Source: Sphingobium sp. (GTDB taxonomy: Bacteria; Pseudomonadota; Alphaproteobacteria; Sphingomonadales; Sphingomonadaceae). Taken from it: a DNA stretch of 64,000 bases. The translations under genes and the position numbers were made by a program. Within the stretch, counting starts at the first letter, position 1. Each line of letters begins with the position of its first letter. Positions 1-8,584 of this stretch are shown here, piece after piece. The notes below the pieces were generated by a model that searched no databases, was not told the origin of the DNA, and saw nothing but the letters and a program-made list of their open reading frames with translations. Where the stretch lies: the NCBI GenBank assembly GCA_023266575.1, contig JAHFPV010000003.1, positions 62,001 through 126,000 of the forward strand. Direction: 5' to 3'.

Positions 1-1103
1 CTGGTCAGGTGGCGCTCAATCTGGGCTTCGACCTTGATCTGTGGGGCCGGAACAAGGCCGCGCTGGCCGCCGCCACGTCGCAGGCGCGCGCGGCGCAGTT
101 GGATGCGCAGCAGGCGCGGCTGGCGCTGACCACGGGGATTGCCGACGCCTATGCCGATCTGGCGCGGCTGTATGACGAAGCCGAATTGCAACAACGCACG
201 CTCGATATCCGGGTTGCCAGCCAGAAGCTGGTCGCCGATCGCAGCCGCAATGGCCTTGAAACGCGCGGCAATCTGCGCCAGTCGGACGCGACCGTTGCGG
301 CGGCGCGGGCGCAGCTGGCGGGCGCGCGAATGGCGATTGCGCTGCGCCAGCATCAGATTGCCGCGCTGGTCGGGGCCGGGCCGGATCGTGGCCTGGCGAT
401 CACCCGCCCGCCCAAGGGCCGCTTGATGCCGGTCGGCCTGCCCGCCGATGTCACCACCAATCTGGTCGCCCGCCGCCCGGACATTGCCGCCGCGCTGGCC
501 CGGACGGAAGCCGCAGCTAAACAGGTCAAGGTCGCCCGCGCCGATTTCTACCCGGCGGTGCGGCTGAGCGCGCTGATCGGGGTCCAGTCGCTGGGTTACA
601 ACACTATGTTTAACGGCACCGGCGTCAACGGATCGGCCAAACCCTTCTATAACAGCCTGTTCGACAAGGATTCGCTGTTCGGCAGCGCCGGTCCTGCGAT
701 CAGCCTGCCGATATTCCATGGCGGCGCGTTGCAGGGACAGTATCGCGGCGCGCGCGCCAGCTATGACGAGGCGGTGGCCAATTATGACAAGAGTGTGCTG
801 GCCGCCTATCGCGACGTCGCCGATGCGCTGACCAGCCGCTGCACGCTCGACGATCGGCTGGTGGACGCCCGCGCGGCGCTGGCGGCGTCGCAGGACGCCT
901 ATGGCATTGCGCGCAAACGCTATGATGGTGGTCTGTCCACCTATCTCGACGTGCTGAATGTCGAGGATCAGCTGATCGCTGCGCGCCGGTCCGTTTCCGC
1001 GCTGGAGGCCAGCGCCTTTTCGCTCGATATTGCCCTGATCCGTGCGCTGGGTGGCGGTTTCGTCGCCAGCGCCACCCTGCCCAAGGACGCTGCGCATGGC
1101 TGA
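1..1103 (+). CDS. RND/MFS-type outer-membrane efflux factor, NodT family (5' partial)
   Basis: Outer-membrane channel of a tripartite exporter. The reading frame is open to the left edge, so the signal peptide and N-terminal part of the first repeat are missing. The visible 364 residues contain the NodT-type segment DLDLWGRNKAALAAA, long Ala/Gln/Arg-rich helices typical of the periplasmic alpha-barrel, and the second-repeat segment RPDIAAALARTEAAAKQVKVARADFYP. The stop overlaps the start of the HlyD/EmrA gene by 8 bases, so the two are translationally coupled. Family assignment is firm; the exported substrate is unknown. Confidence 0.9.
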   Translation, partial: GQVALNLGFDLDLWGRNKAALAAATSQARAAQLDAQQARLALTTGIADAYADLARLYDEAELQQRTLDIRVASQKLVADRSRNGLETRGNLRQSDATVAAARAQLAGARMAIALRQHQIAALVGAGPDRGLAITRPPKGRLMPVGLPADVTTNLVARRPDIAAALARTEAAAKQVKVARADFYPAVRLSALIGVQSLGYNTMFNGTGVNGSAKPFYNSLFDKDSLFGSAGPAISLPIFHGGALQGQYRGARASYDEAVANYDKSVLAAYRDVADALTSRCTLDDRLVDARAALAASQDAYGIARKRYDGGLSTYLDVLNVEDQLIAARRSVSALEASAFSLDIALIRALGGGFVASATLPKDAAHG

Positions 1104-2232
1104 TGCCGCCCCCGAATTATCCGACACGCAACAGGCGGATCGCGCGACCGCGCGCAAGACCTGGCTGACCCGGCTGGCGTTGGCGGTGATCGTGCTGGGG
1201 CTGCTGTGGGCGGCATGGTATCTGCTGATCGGGCGCAACCATGTCAGCACGGACAATGCCTATGTGAACGCGGAAATGGCGCAGGTGACGCCGCTGATCT
1301 CCGCGCAGGTGACGCAGGTGCTGGTCAGCGATACCCAGGCGGTGAAGCGTGGTGACGTGCTGGTGCGGCTCGACCCGACCAATGCGCGCATCGCCATTGC
1401 CCAGGCACAGGCCGATCTGGCCGAAGCGCGCCGGAAATTTCGCCAGAGCAGCGCGACCAGCAATGCGCTGGAAGCGCAGGTCGATGCACGCGGCGCGGAC
1501 ATTGCACAGGCGCGCGCCCAGCTGGCGACGGCACAGGCCAATGTCGACAAGGCGCGGATCGACCTGCAACGGCGCGAGGCGCTGGTGGGCGAAGGCGCGG
1601 TGTCGGGCGATGAAGTGACCAGCGCGCGCACCGCCTATGCCGCCGCGCGCGCCGCGCTGGACCTTGCCCGCGCGGGCGTCACCACGGCGCAGGCGACGCG
1701 CAGCGCGGCGAGCGGGCAGCTGGCCGCCAATGATGCGCTGGTCAGCGGATCGAGCGTTGATACCGATCCGGGCGTGATGGTGGCGCAGGCCAAGCTGGAC
1801 GCGGCCAAGCTGGACCTGGACCGCACGGTGATCCGCGCGCCGATCGACGGTGTCATCACCAAGCGGCAGGTGCAGGTCGGCCAGCGCGTCGCGCAGGGCA
1901 GCCCGATCATGACGATCGTGCCGCTGGCGCAGGCCTATGTCGACGCCAATTTCAAGGAACGCCAGCTGCGCCAGGTGAAGGTGGGGATGCCTGCCACGGT
2001 GATCGCTGACATTTACGGCAGCGATGTCGTCTATCATGGCAAGGTGGTGGGCTTTTCCGGCGGGACCGGATCGTCGCTCTCGCTGATCCCGGCGCAAAAT
2101 GCGACCGGCAACTGGATCAAGGTCGTCCAGCGCCTGCCCGTCCGCATCGCGCTGGACCCCAAGGAACTGGCCGCCCACCCGTTGCGTGTCGGCTTTTCGA
2201 CGGAGGTCGAGATCGACCTTTCGCGTCACTGA
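1096..2232 (+). CDS. EmrA-like membrane fusion protein (HlyD family)
   Basis: Periplasmic adaptor linking the MFS pump downstream to the outer-membrane factor upstream. 378 residues: short cytoplasmic N-terminus, one membrane anchor at about residues 23-43 (LALAVIVLGLLWAAWYLLIG), biotinyl-lipoyl half with VSTDNAYV, a long Ala/Gln coiled-coil hairpin (about 95-220), then the second lipoyl half with the EmrA signature APIDGVITKRQVQVGQ. I chose the ATG at 1096, which overlaps the preceding stop; the frame extends further upstream but that part does not resemble the family. The gene order outer-membrane factor, EmrA, EmrB is typical of multidrug or aromatic-acid exporters. Confidence 0.92.
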   Translation: MADAAPELSDTQQADRATARKTWLTRLALAVIVLGLLWAAWYLLIGRNHVSTDNAYVNAEMAQVTPLISAQVTQVLVSDTQAVKRGDVLVRLDPTNARIAIAQAQADLAEARRKFRQSSATSNALEAQVDARGADIAQARAQLATAQANVDKARIDLQRREALVGEGAVSGDEVTSARTAYAAARAALDLARAGVTTAQATRSAASGQLAANDALVSGSSVDTDPGVMVAQAKLDAAKLDLDRTVIRAPIDGVITKRQVQVGQRVAQGSPIMTIVPLAQAYVDANFKERQLRQVKVGMPATVIADIYGSDVVYHGKVVGFSGGTGSSLSLIPAQNATGNWIKVVQRLPVRIALDPKELAAHPLRVGFSTEVEIDLSRH

Positions 2233-2243
2233 AGGGCCGGATC

Positions 2244-3773
2244 GTGAGCGGCGAGGATAATATCTTTAACCGGCTGACGCCGCGCCAGCGCACACTGGCC
2301 GGGCTGGTACTGGCGCTCAGCAATTTCATGGTCGTCCTTGACCTGACCATCGCCAATGTGTCCGTGCCGCATATCGCCGGCAATCTGGGCATCACCCCCG
2401 ATCAGGGGACGTGGATCATCACATCCTACGCGGTCGCCGAAGCGATTTGCGTGCCGCTGACCGGCTGGCTGGCGCAGCGCTTTGGCGTGGTAAAGATGTT
2501 CATCTGGGCGATGATCGGCTTTGGCCTGTTTTCCGTGCTGTGCGGCCTGTCCATGTCGCTCAGCATGATCGTCGTCTGCCGCATCGGCCAGGGGCTGTGC
2601 GGTGGGCCGATCATGCCGATGTCGCAGACGCTGATGCTGCGCGTCTTTCCGCCCGAACGGCGCGCGCGGGCGATGGGCCTGTGGGCGATGACGACGCTGC
2701 TGGGACCGGCGATGGGACCGATTATCGGGGGCTATATCAGCGACAATTGGAGCTGGCACTGGATCTTCTTCATCAACCTGCCGATCGCTGTCCTGTGCGT
2801 GTTCGCGGCGATGGCGCTGCTGCGCCCAGTTGAAACGGAAACGGCGCGGGTGCCGATAGACAAGGTTGGGTTGGGTTTGCTGGTTTTCTGGATCGGCTGC
2901 CTTCAGATCATGCTCGATCTTGGCCGTGACCATGACTGGTTTGCCGATCCGCTGATCGTCATACTGGCGATTCTCGCGCTGATCGGCTTCCTGGCCTTCA
3001 TCATCTGGGAATTGACGGAGGTGCACCCGATCGTCGATCTGCGGGTGTTCCGTCATATCGGCTTTACCACCGGGGTGCTGTCGCTGGCGCTGTGCTTTGG
3101 TGCCTATTTTTCCGGCATCGTCGTCATCCCGCAATGGCTCCAGTCGTCCATGGGCTATACCGCGACCTGGGCTGGCATCGTCACTGCCTTCACCGCGATG
3201 GCCGCGTTGATGAGCGCGCCGATCGCCGCCAGGATGATGGGCCGAGTCGATCCGCGCTTCATGATTTCGGGTGCGGTGTTGTGGCTGGGCCTGATGACCC
3301 TGTGGCGCGCGCACTGGACCAGCTCGGTCGATTTCTGGACGATGGCCGCACCCCAGTTCATCCAGGGGTTCGCCATGCCCTTCTTCATGATCCCGCTGAC
3401 GACGCTGACGTTGGGGTCGGTGCGGCCGGAAGAGACAGCCTCCGCGGCGGGCCTTCAGAATTTCCTGCGCACCATGGCGCTGGCGATTGCGACATCGCTG
3501 GTGCTGACCGGCTGGGGCGATGGCCAGCGTGTATCGCGCAATGAGCTGGCGGGCGCGCTCCAGCCCGCCGACACGCAATCGGCGCTGGCCAATATCGGCA
3601 TGTCGGCCGACCAGGCGCGGCAGGTCATATCGAACATCGTTGATCAGGAAGCGCTGGCGATTGCTGTCGATTATATATTCTTCATATCGGCCATTATCCT
3701 GTTCGTGGCCGCCGCCGTGGTCTGGCTGGCACCGCGCCCGCGCGCCGATGTGGACACGTCAGCGGCGCATTGA
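2244..3773 (+). CDS. DHA2-family drug:H+ antiporter, EmrB/QacA type
   Basis: Inner-membrane pump of the tripartite system, 509 residues with about 14 hydrophobic segments, as expected for the DHA2 family. Motif C-like and antiporter signatures are visible (LDLTIANVSVPHIAGNLG, then GTWIITSYAVAEAICVPLTG). It starts at GTG 2244, 11 bases after the EmrA stop. Substrate range cannot be read from the sequence. No linked TetR or MarR regulator is visible in the window; one may lie to the left. Confidence 0.92.
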   Translation: MSGEDNIFNRLTPRQRTLAGLVLALSNFMVVLDLTIANVSVPHIAGNLGITPDQGTWIITSYAVAEAICVPLTGWLAQRFGVVKMFIWAMIGFGLFSVLCGLSMSLSMIVVCRIGQGLCGGPIMPMSQTLMLRVFPPERRARAMGLWAMTTLLGPAMGPIIGGYISDNWSWHWIFFINLPIAVLCVFAAMALLRPVETETARVPIDKVGLGLLVFWIGCLQIMLDLGRDHDWFADPLIVILAILALIGFLAFIIWELTEVHPIVDLRVFRHIGFTTGVLSLALCFGAYFSGIVVIPQWLQSSMGYTATWAGIVTAFTAMAALMSAPIAARMMGRVDPRFMISGAVLWLGLMTLWRAHWTSSVDFWTMAAPQFIQGFAMPFFMIPLTTLTLGSVRPEETASAAGLQNFLRTMALAIATSLVLTGWGDGQRVSRNELAGALQPADTQSALANIGMSADQARQVISNIVDQEALAIAVDYIFFISAIILFVAAAVVWLAPRPRADVDTSAAH

Positions 3774-3820
3774 CGCGGCGCAGCATCGCGGCCACTTAAG
3801 GCGCGAAGAGGCGGGGACAG

Positions 3821-4402
3821 ATGCGAATCGTCATCATCGATGACAGTGGATTGCGGGCCAGCGTCTTGGAAGAGGGGCTGCATGAGGCGGGCTATGACGA
3901 TATTCATATCGTCCCGCCGCGTGGCGGCTTTGTCGCGCGCCTCGAACGCATGGCCCCCGATGTCGTACTGATGGACCTGGGCAGCCCCAGCCGCGATACG
4001 CTGGAGGAAATGCTGACGGTCAGCCGCGCGCTGGCCCGGCCGATCGCCATGTTCGTGGACCAGTCGGACGAGGCGATGATCGGCGCGGCGATCGACGCAG
4101 GCGTGTCCGCCTATGTCGTCGATGGATTGCGCAAGGAACGGGTCAAGCCGGTGCTGGAACTGGCGGTGCGGCGTTTCAACGCTTTTGCCAAGATCCAGAG
4201 CGAACTGGATGAAGCCCGTAGTGCGTTATCCGACCGCAAGGTTATCGACCGGGCCAAGTCCATCCTGATGAACCAGCGATCGTTGAGTGAACAGGATGCC
4301 TATGCGCTGCTGCGGACGGCGGCGATGAACCAGGGCAAGAAGATTGTGGAAGTGGCGCAGGCGCTGATCACCGCCAGCGACCTGTTGGGAGGGGGATTAT
4401 GA
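3821..4402 (+). CDS. nasT: NasT-type ANTAR antitermination regulator
   Basis: Response-regulator-like RNA-binding antiterminator for nitrate assimilation. 193 residues: receiver domain (about 1-120) with acidic pair D7/D8 and a phosphoacceptor-equivalent D52 (VVLMDLGSPS), linker helix, and a C-terminal ANTAR domain (about 135-187; KVIDRAKSILMNQRSLSEQD, then AYALLRTAAMNQGKKI). Known for the family: NasT binds twin-hairpin leaders and prevents termination, while NasS sequesters it when nitrate is absent. Its stop overlaps the nasS start (ATGA). Two matching leaders lie downstream at 5673 and 8440, which supports the assignment. Confidence 0.93.
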   Translation: MRIVIIDDSGLRASVLEEGLHEAGYDDIHIVPPRGGFVARLERMAPDVVLMDLGSPSRDTLEEMLTVSRALARPIAMFVDQSDEAMIGAAIDAGVSAYVVDGLRKERVKPVLELAVRRFNAFAKIQSELDEARSALSDRKVIDRAKSILMNQRSLSEQDAYALLRTAAMNQGKKIVEVAQALITASDLLGGGL

Positions 4403-5613
4403 CGATAGGGTTGCGCATCGCCTTCCTGCCGCTGACCGATGCTGCCGTTCTGGTGGCGGCGCGGGAGCGGGGTTTTGCCGAGGAAGAGGGGATCGCCCTT
4501 GATCTGGTGCGCACCACCAGTTGGGCGACGCTGCGCGACCGGTTGGTCTATGGCCAGGTGCAGGGCGCGCATATGTTGGCGCCGCTGGCTGTCGCGGTAA
4601 CATTGGGGCTGAGCCAGCAGCCAGCGCCTTTGGCCGCGCCCTACAAGCTGAACGTCAACGGCAATATGCTGGTGATGGCGTGCGATTTTGCTAAGGCGCT
4701 GGAGCCGGTCATCGCCAACCGACTGGCCGATCCGCTGGGCACCGCGCATGATTTTGCCGCCGCGATCGGCCTGTGGCGACGCAAGCCGGTGATCGGCGTG
4801 GTCCATCGCTTTTCCGGCCATGCGATCATGCTGCGTTACTGGCTGGCGAGTGCGGGCGTGGACCCGGACCGCGACGTCGTGCTGCGCGTGCTGCCGCCAT
4901 CGCTGACGGTCGAGGCGATGCACGCGGGCGAGATTGACGGCTTCATCGCGGGCGAACCCTGGGGCAGCGCGGCGGTGGAGGCTGGTTTGGCGGAAGCCGT
5001 GGCGATCGGCGAGCGGATATGGCGGCGCGGGGTCGAAAAGGTGCTGGCTTTCCGCGAATCCTGGCTGGAGGAAAATCCGCAAGCCGTCGACCGGCTGCTG
5101 CGCGCGCTGGTGCGGGCGGCGGCGTGGTGCGATGACCCGGCGCACAGGGATGACCTTGCCAACCTGCTCGCCCGCCCGGATTATGTCGATCAGCCTGCCT
5201 ATCTGATTGAACGCGCGCTGTCGGGCGGCATTGTCGCGCGGGCGGGGGAACCGCCGATCGTCAGCCCGGATTTCATGCTGTTCGGACGGGAGGCGACGCC
5301 CTTTCCGTGGCGCAGTCAGGCGCTGTGGATCTATTCGCAACTGGTGCTTTGGGGTATGGTCGATCACGATCCGGCGACAGCGACACGCGCCGGGGCGGTG
5401 TTCCGTCCCGACATATTCCGCCGCGCACTGGCCGACAGCAATGTGCCGATGCCCGGTGCCAGCATGAAGCTGGAAGGGGCAGTCGCCTCTCCATTGGCGG
5501 TCGGATCACGCCGGGGCGAACTGACGCTGGGACCGGACAGCTTCTTTGACAAGCGGGTGTTTGACCCGGAACGAATCGAAGAGTTTTTGGCAGGATTTGC
5601 GCCGCTACGTTGA
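4399..5613 (+). CDS. nasS: NasS-type nitrate sensor (NrtA-like solute-binding protein)
   Basis: 404-residue protein of the NrtA/CmpA nitrate-binding family. It begins MTIGLRIAFLPLTDAAVLVA and has no signal peptide or lipobox, which separates the cytoplasmic sensor NasS from the periplasmic transporter subunit NrtA. Known role: NasS binds nitrate or nitrite and releases NasT so that the nas leaders are read through. Overlap of 4 bases with nasT fixes the start. No NrtB or NrtD permease or ATPase genes are nearby, again favouring a sensor over a transporter component. Confidence 0.9.
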   Translation: MTIGLRIAFLPLTDAAVLVAARERGFAEEEGIALDLVRTTSWATLRDRLVYGQVQGAHMLAPLAVAVTLGLSQQPAPLAAPYKLNVNGNMLVMACDFAKALEPVIANRLADPLGTAHDFAAAIGLWRRKPVIGVVHRFSGHAIMLRYWLASAGVDPDRDVVLRVLPPSLTVEAMHAGEIDGFIAGEPWGSAAVEAGLAEAVAIGERIWRRGVEKVLAFRESWLEENPQAVDRLLRALVRAAAWCDDPAHRDDLANLLARPDYVDQPAYLIERALSGGIVARAGEPPIVSPDFMLFGREATPFPWRSQALWIYSQLVLWGMVDHDPATATRAGAVFRPDIFRRALADSNVPMPGASMKLEGAVASPLAVGSRRGELTLGPDSFFDKRVFDPERIEEFLAGFAPLR

Positions 5614-5672
5614 TTTGGCGGGAAAAATTGTGCCTTGCAACATGACGCGAATCGCGAGATAAGACATGTAAC

Positions 5673-5735
5673 CGCGCGACGATGCGCGTTTGACAGGAAT
5701 GCGCCATCCCAAGGTCGGGACCGTCATTCCGACCT
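5673..5735 (+). promoter_or_regulatory. NasT-target (ANTAR) leader 1, hairpins P1 and P2
   Basis: P1 is a perfect 5-bp stem (CGCGC/GCGCG, 5673-5688) with hexaloop GACGAT. P2 is a 7-bp stem (AGGTCGG/CCGACCT, 5712-5735) whose loop contains the hexamer ACCGTC, with A1 and G4 as described for ANTAR RNA loops. A terminator follows at 5746-5798, before the nitrate transporter start at 5828. Leader 2 (8440-8491) has the same order and closely similar loops. The function is inferred from this architecture and the adjacent nasT. Confidence 0.8.
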
Positions 5736-5745
5736 ATCATACAGC

Positions 5746-5798
5746 AAAGCCGCTGACCGGACTCCCCATCGGGTGATGTCCGGCCTGCGGCTTTTTTT
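5746..5798 (+). terminator. Leader 1 attenuator terminator
   Basis: AAAGCCGC pairs with GCGGCTTT and CCGGAC pairs with GTCCGG inside it, followed by seven T. It stands 29 bases before the transporter start, so it would stop transcription unless antiterminated. This fits NasT control. Confidence 0.85.
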
Positions 5799-5827
5799 GT
5801 TCATTTTCGAGTCTGGGATGACCTATC

Positions 5828-7072
5828 ATGGCAACTGCTTATTGGGATGGCGACAAGGAGGGTGAACTGGCCCCCGCCACGACCAGCTTCTGGAAGGCCG
5901 GCCATACGCCGACGCTGATTGCGGCCTTTCTCTATTTCGACCTGGCCTTCATGGTGTGGGTGCTGTTGGGGCCGCTAGCCCCGATGATCGCCAAGACGCT
6001 GATGCTGACCCCGGCCGAAAAGGGGCTAATGGTCGCCACGCCCACGCTGATGGGCGCGCTGCTGCGCGTCGTCAACGGGCTGCTGGTCGACCGCATTGGT
6101 CCCAAATTGTCGGGTGCGATCAGTCAGGTCATCGTCATCATCGGCCTGTTCACCGCCTGGGCCATGGGCATCGACAGTTTTGAAGGCACGCTGGCGCTGG
6201 GCGTCGTGCTGGGCTTTGCAGGCGCAAGCTTCGCGATCGCGCTGCCGCTCGCCAGCCGCTGGTATCCCGCCGAGCATCAGGGCAAGGCGATGGGCCTGGC
6301 GGGCATGGGCAATTCGGGCACGGTGCTGGCCGCCCTGTTCGCGCCGGGTCTGGCCAAATTGTTCGGCTGGAACGCGGTGCTGGGCCTCGCCTGCATCCCG
6401 CTCAGCATCGTGTTCGTCATCTATATGATCATGGCGAAGGATGCGCCCAACGCGCCGCCGCCCAAGAAGATGATCGATTATTTCGAGCCGCTCAAGCAGG
6501 CGGATGCCTGGCTGCTGATGGCCTTTTATGCCGTCACTTTCGGCGGTTTCGTTGGCCTTGCCGCCAGCCTGCCGATCTATTTCACCGATCAGTTCGGCCT
6601 GACCCCGGTGATGGCGGGCTATTGCACAGCGGGCTGCGTGTTCGCCGGGTCGCTGGTCCGTCCGATGGGCGGGGCGCTGGCCGACAAGATTGGCGGCGTG
6701 AAGGCGCTGATGATCGTCTATGTCGTGGCCGCGATTGCGCTGGCCGGTGTTGCTTTCGCCACCACGCTAGCTTCTGCGCTTGGCCTCTTCGTCCTCGCCA
6801 TGCTGGCGCTGGGCACTGGCAACGGGTCGGTGTTCCAGCTGGTGCCGCAGCGGTTCCAGGCGGAAATCGGCGTGATGACCGGCCTGGTTGGCATGGCGGG
6901 CGGCATTGGCGGCTTCTATCTCGCCAGTTCGCTGGGCTTTGCCAAGCAACTTACTGGCAGCTTTTCGGCCGGGTTCCTGATTTTCGCCGGGCTGGCGGTC
7001 ATCGCTTTTGTGGGACTTGCGATGGTCAAGGCCCGGTGGCGCGCGACCTGGAGCACGGGCGCGCGCATCTGA
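5828..7072 (+). CDS. Nitrate/nitrite MFS transporter, NarK/NasA family
   Basis: 414-residue inner-membrane nitrate uptake protein. About 12 hydrophobic segments are visible, with the nitrate-porter features GNSGTVLAALFAPGLAKLFGW (shown in part) and the conserved region GNGSVFQLVPQRF in the second half. The start at ATG 5828 lies just past the leader terminator. It is the first structural gene of the nitrate cluster, so uptake would be induced by NasT readthrough. It is short and single, unlike fused two-unit NarK proteins. Direction (nitrate import versus nitrite exchange) is inferred from context. Confidence 0.92.
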   Translation: MATAYWDGDKEGELAPATTSFWKAGHTPTLIAAFLYFDLAFMVWVLLGPLAPMIAKTLMLTPAEKGLMVATPTLMGALLRVVNGLLVDRIGPKLSGAISQVIVIIGLFTAWAMGIDSFEGTLALGVVLGFAGASFAIALPLASRWYPAEHQGKAMGLAGMGNSGTVLAALFAPGLAKLFGWNAVLGLACIPLSIVFVIYMIMAKDAPNAPPPKKMIDYFEPLKQADAWLLMAFYAVTFGGFVGLAASLPIYFTDQFGLTPVMAGYCTAGCVFAGSLVRPMGGALADKIGGVKALMIVYVVAAIALAGVAFATTLASALGLFVLAMLALGTGNGSVFQLVPQRFQAEIGVMTGLVGMAGGIGGFYLASSLGFAKQLTGSFSAGFLIFAGLAVIAFVGLAMVKARWRATWSTGARI

Positions 7073-7092
7073 TTGGAGTTTGGAGGGGCGGG

Positions 7093-7117
7093 GGCGGACC
7101 TTTACAGCAAGGCCGCC
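7093..7117 (+). other. Hairpin between transporter and porin
   Basis: GGCGG and CCTT pair with AAGG and CCGCC (one bulged A) around the hexaloop TACAGC. There is no T tract, so it is not a standard terminator. It could be a processing or stability element that sets porin expression relative to the transporter; function unknown. Confidence 0.45.
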
Positions 7118-7160
7118 TCCTTAAATTGGTCGCAACATCATCCGAGGGGGGATGACTATC

Positions 7161-8381
7161 ATGAAATATCTATACGCAACGGCGGCCACATTGGTCGCCG
7201 CAGGGACCGCCATGTCCACGGCCCAGGCCCAGGACATCAAGCTCAAGCCAGTGGCCGAAGCGCGGTTGCGCTACGAACATGCCGATCAGGACGGGCTGGC
7301 GACGGAAAAGTCCGACGCGCTGACCATCCGCGCCCGCGCCGGGCTGGTCGCGACCAGCGGGGCTTTGAGCGCCACGGTGATCGGGCAGGGCAATCTGGCG
7401 GTGGTCGACAAATATTTTGACGGGCTGAACGGGGCCGCGACCCGGCCGATTGTCGCCGATCCTGAAAATATCGCGCTCTATATCGCGCAGCTCCAGTACA
7501 AGACCAAGATGGTCACGCTGACTGGTGGCCGGCAGAAGATCGCGTTGGATGACGAACGGTTTGTCGGCAATGTCGCCTTCCGCAACAATGGCCAGACGTT
7601 CGACGCGGTGCGGATGGAACTCACCCCGGCCAAAGGGCTGAAACTGGACGTTTCCTATGCGTGGAGCGTGCGCACCATCTGGGGTTTTCAGGGTAAGGGC
7701 GCGCGGCAGCAGGCGGTGAGCGGCGACAATATTTTCGCCAACCTCTCTTATGTCACGCCGGTCGGTACGCTCACGGGCTTTGCCTATCTGGTCGATCAGG
7801 ATGAAGCGGCGATGCAGGCCTACCGCCTGTCGAGCCAGACCTATGGTGTGCGGCTGGCCGGGACGCAGCCTTTGTCCAAGGCGGCGAAACTCTCCTATCA
7901 ACTGAGCTACGCCAGGCAGGCCGACCATCATGCCAACCCCAATAATTACAGCGCGGATTATTGGCTGGCGGACGCGACGTTGGACGTGAAGGGCTGGAAA
8001 CTCAACGCCGGTTACGAAGTGCTGGGCGCCAGCAGCGGCGCGGCCTTCACCAGTTTCCAGACGCCGCTCGGCACCAATTTCAAGTTTCAGGGCTGGGCCG
8101 ACAAATTCCTGACGACGCCGGGCAACGGCATCCGCGACCTTTATGTCGGCGGTGGCTATGGCTGGAAACAGCTGGGTCCGCTGTCCGGCGTGGCGCTGAT
8201 GGCTGTCTGGCATCGGTTCGACAGCGACCGGCTGGACCAGCATTATGGCGATGAAATCAACCTTATCGCATCGGCGAAGGTGAAGAAGACGGCGCTGTCC
8301 GTCCGCTACGCCAAATATGACGCCAAGACGATGGCCACGGACACGCAGAAATTGTGGCTTCAGGCCGACTGGGCCTATTGA
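7161..8381 (+). CDS. Outer-membrane porin of the alginate-export type in the nitrate locus
   Basis: 406 residues: signal peptide (ATAATLVAAGTAMSTAQAQ), then a beta-barrel rich in alternating aromatic strands (LKPVAEARLRYEHADQDG, later LWLQADWAY at the C-terminus with terminal aromatic residue). It resembles the alginate_exp/OprD-like barrel family; alginate itself is not implied. ATG 7161 is preferred over ATG 7152 because the AGGGGGG ribosome site (7145-7151) abuts 7152 but sits 9 bases before 7161. Position between the nitrate transporter and nirB suggests it lets nitrate or nitrite cross the outer membrane (inference). Confidence 0.8.
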   Translation: MKYLYATAATLVAAGTAMSTAQAQDIKLKPVAEARLRYEHADQDGLATEKSDALTIRARAGLVATSGALSATVIGQGNLAVVDKYFDGLNGAATRPIVADPENIALYIAQLQYKTKMVTLTGGRQKIALDDERFVGNVAFRNNGQTFDAVRMELTPAKGLKLDVSYAWSVRTIWGFQGKGARQQAVSGDNIFANLSYVTPVGTLTGFAYLVDQDEAAMQAYRLSSQTYGVRLAGTQPLSKAAKLSYQLSYARQADHHANPNNYSADYWLADATLDVKGWKLNAGYEVLGASSGAAFTSFQTPLGTNFKFQGWADKFLTTPGNGIRDLYVGGGYGWKQLGPLSGVALMAVWHRFDSDRLDQHYGDEINLIASAKVKKTALSVRYAKYDAKTMATDTQKLWLQADWAY

Positions 8382-8390
8382 TCGATCACG

Positions 8391-8424
8391 AACGGAATCG
8401 CTTGAGCCGTCAGGCGATTCCGTT
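8391..8424 (+). terminator. Hairpin after the porin gene
   Basis: A perfect 11-bp stem, AACGGAATCGC with GCGATTCCGTT, and a 12-base loop, beginning 10 bases after the porin stop. Only TTT follows, so termination may be weak. It separates the transporter/porin unit from leader 2. Confidence 0.6.
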
Positions 8425-8439
8425 TATGGTGCATTGCAA

Positions 8440-8491
8440 GAGGGCGATGTTGCCCTTCCAACCATAGCCGAAGCGATCCACGGACGGATCG
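8440..8491 (+). promoter_or_regulatory. NasT-target (ANTAR) leader 2, hairpins P1 and P2
   Basis: P1 is AGGGC/GCCCT (8441-8456) around hexaloop GATGTT. P2 is CGATCC/GGATCG (8474-8491) around hexaloop ACGGAC, with A1 and G4. The P1 loops of the two leaders agree as GAYGNT and the P2 hexamers as AC(C/G)G(T/A)C. A strong terminator follows at 8511-8565. This places nirBD-nasC-cobA under the same antitermination control as nitrate uptake. Confidence 0.85.
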
Positions 8492-8510
8492 GCAAGGCGA
8501 CTATGATGGC

Positions 8511-8565
8511 AAAGCCGCCATCCTGACTTTCGGTTCTCACCGGGGGTCAGGATGGCGGCTTTTTT
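8511..8565 (+). terminator. Leader 2 attenuator terminator
   Basis: A 17-bp perfect stem: bases 8511-8527 pair with 8546-8562, followed by further T. It lies directly before nirB (start 8585), so it would abort nirB transcription unless NasT acts. Confidence 0.9.
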
Positions 8566-8584
8566 GTTTTCCGGAGTGACGAGG

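Noticed and set aside
2226-3578. 450-codon open frame antisense to the EmrB pump
   Set aside because: Gln/Arg/His-rich shadow of transmembrane codons.
5587-5602. Possible sigma-54 promoter TTGGCAGGATTTGC upstream of leader 1
   Set aside because: GG and GC are 2 bases too close for the -24/-12 spacing; the second near-match at 5616 also fails.
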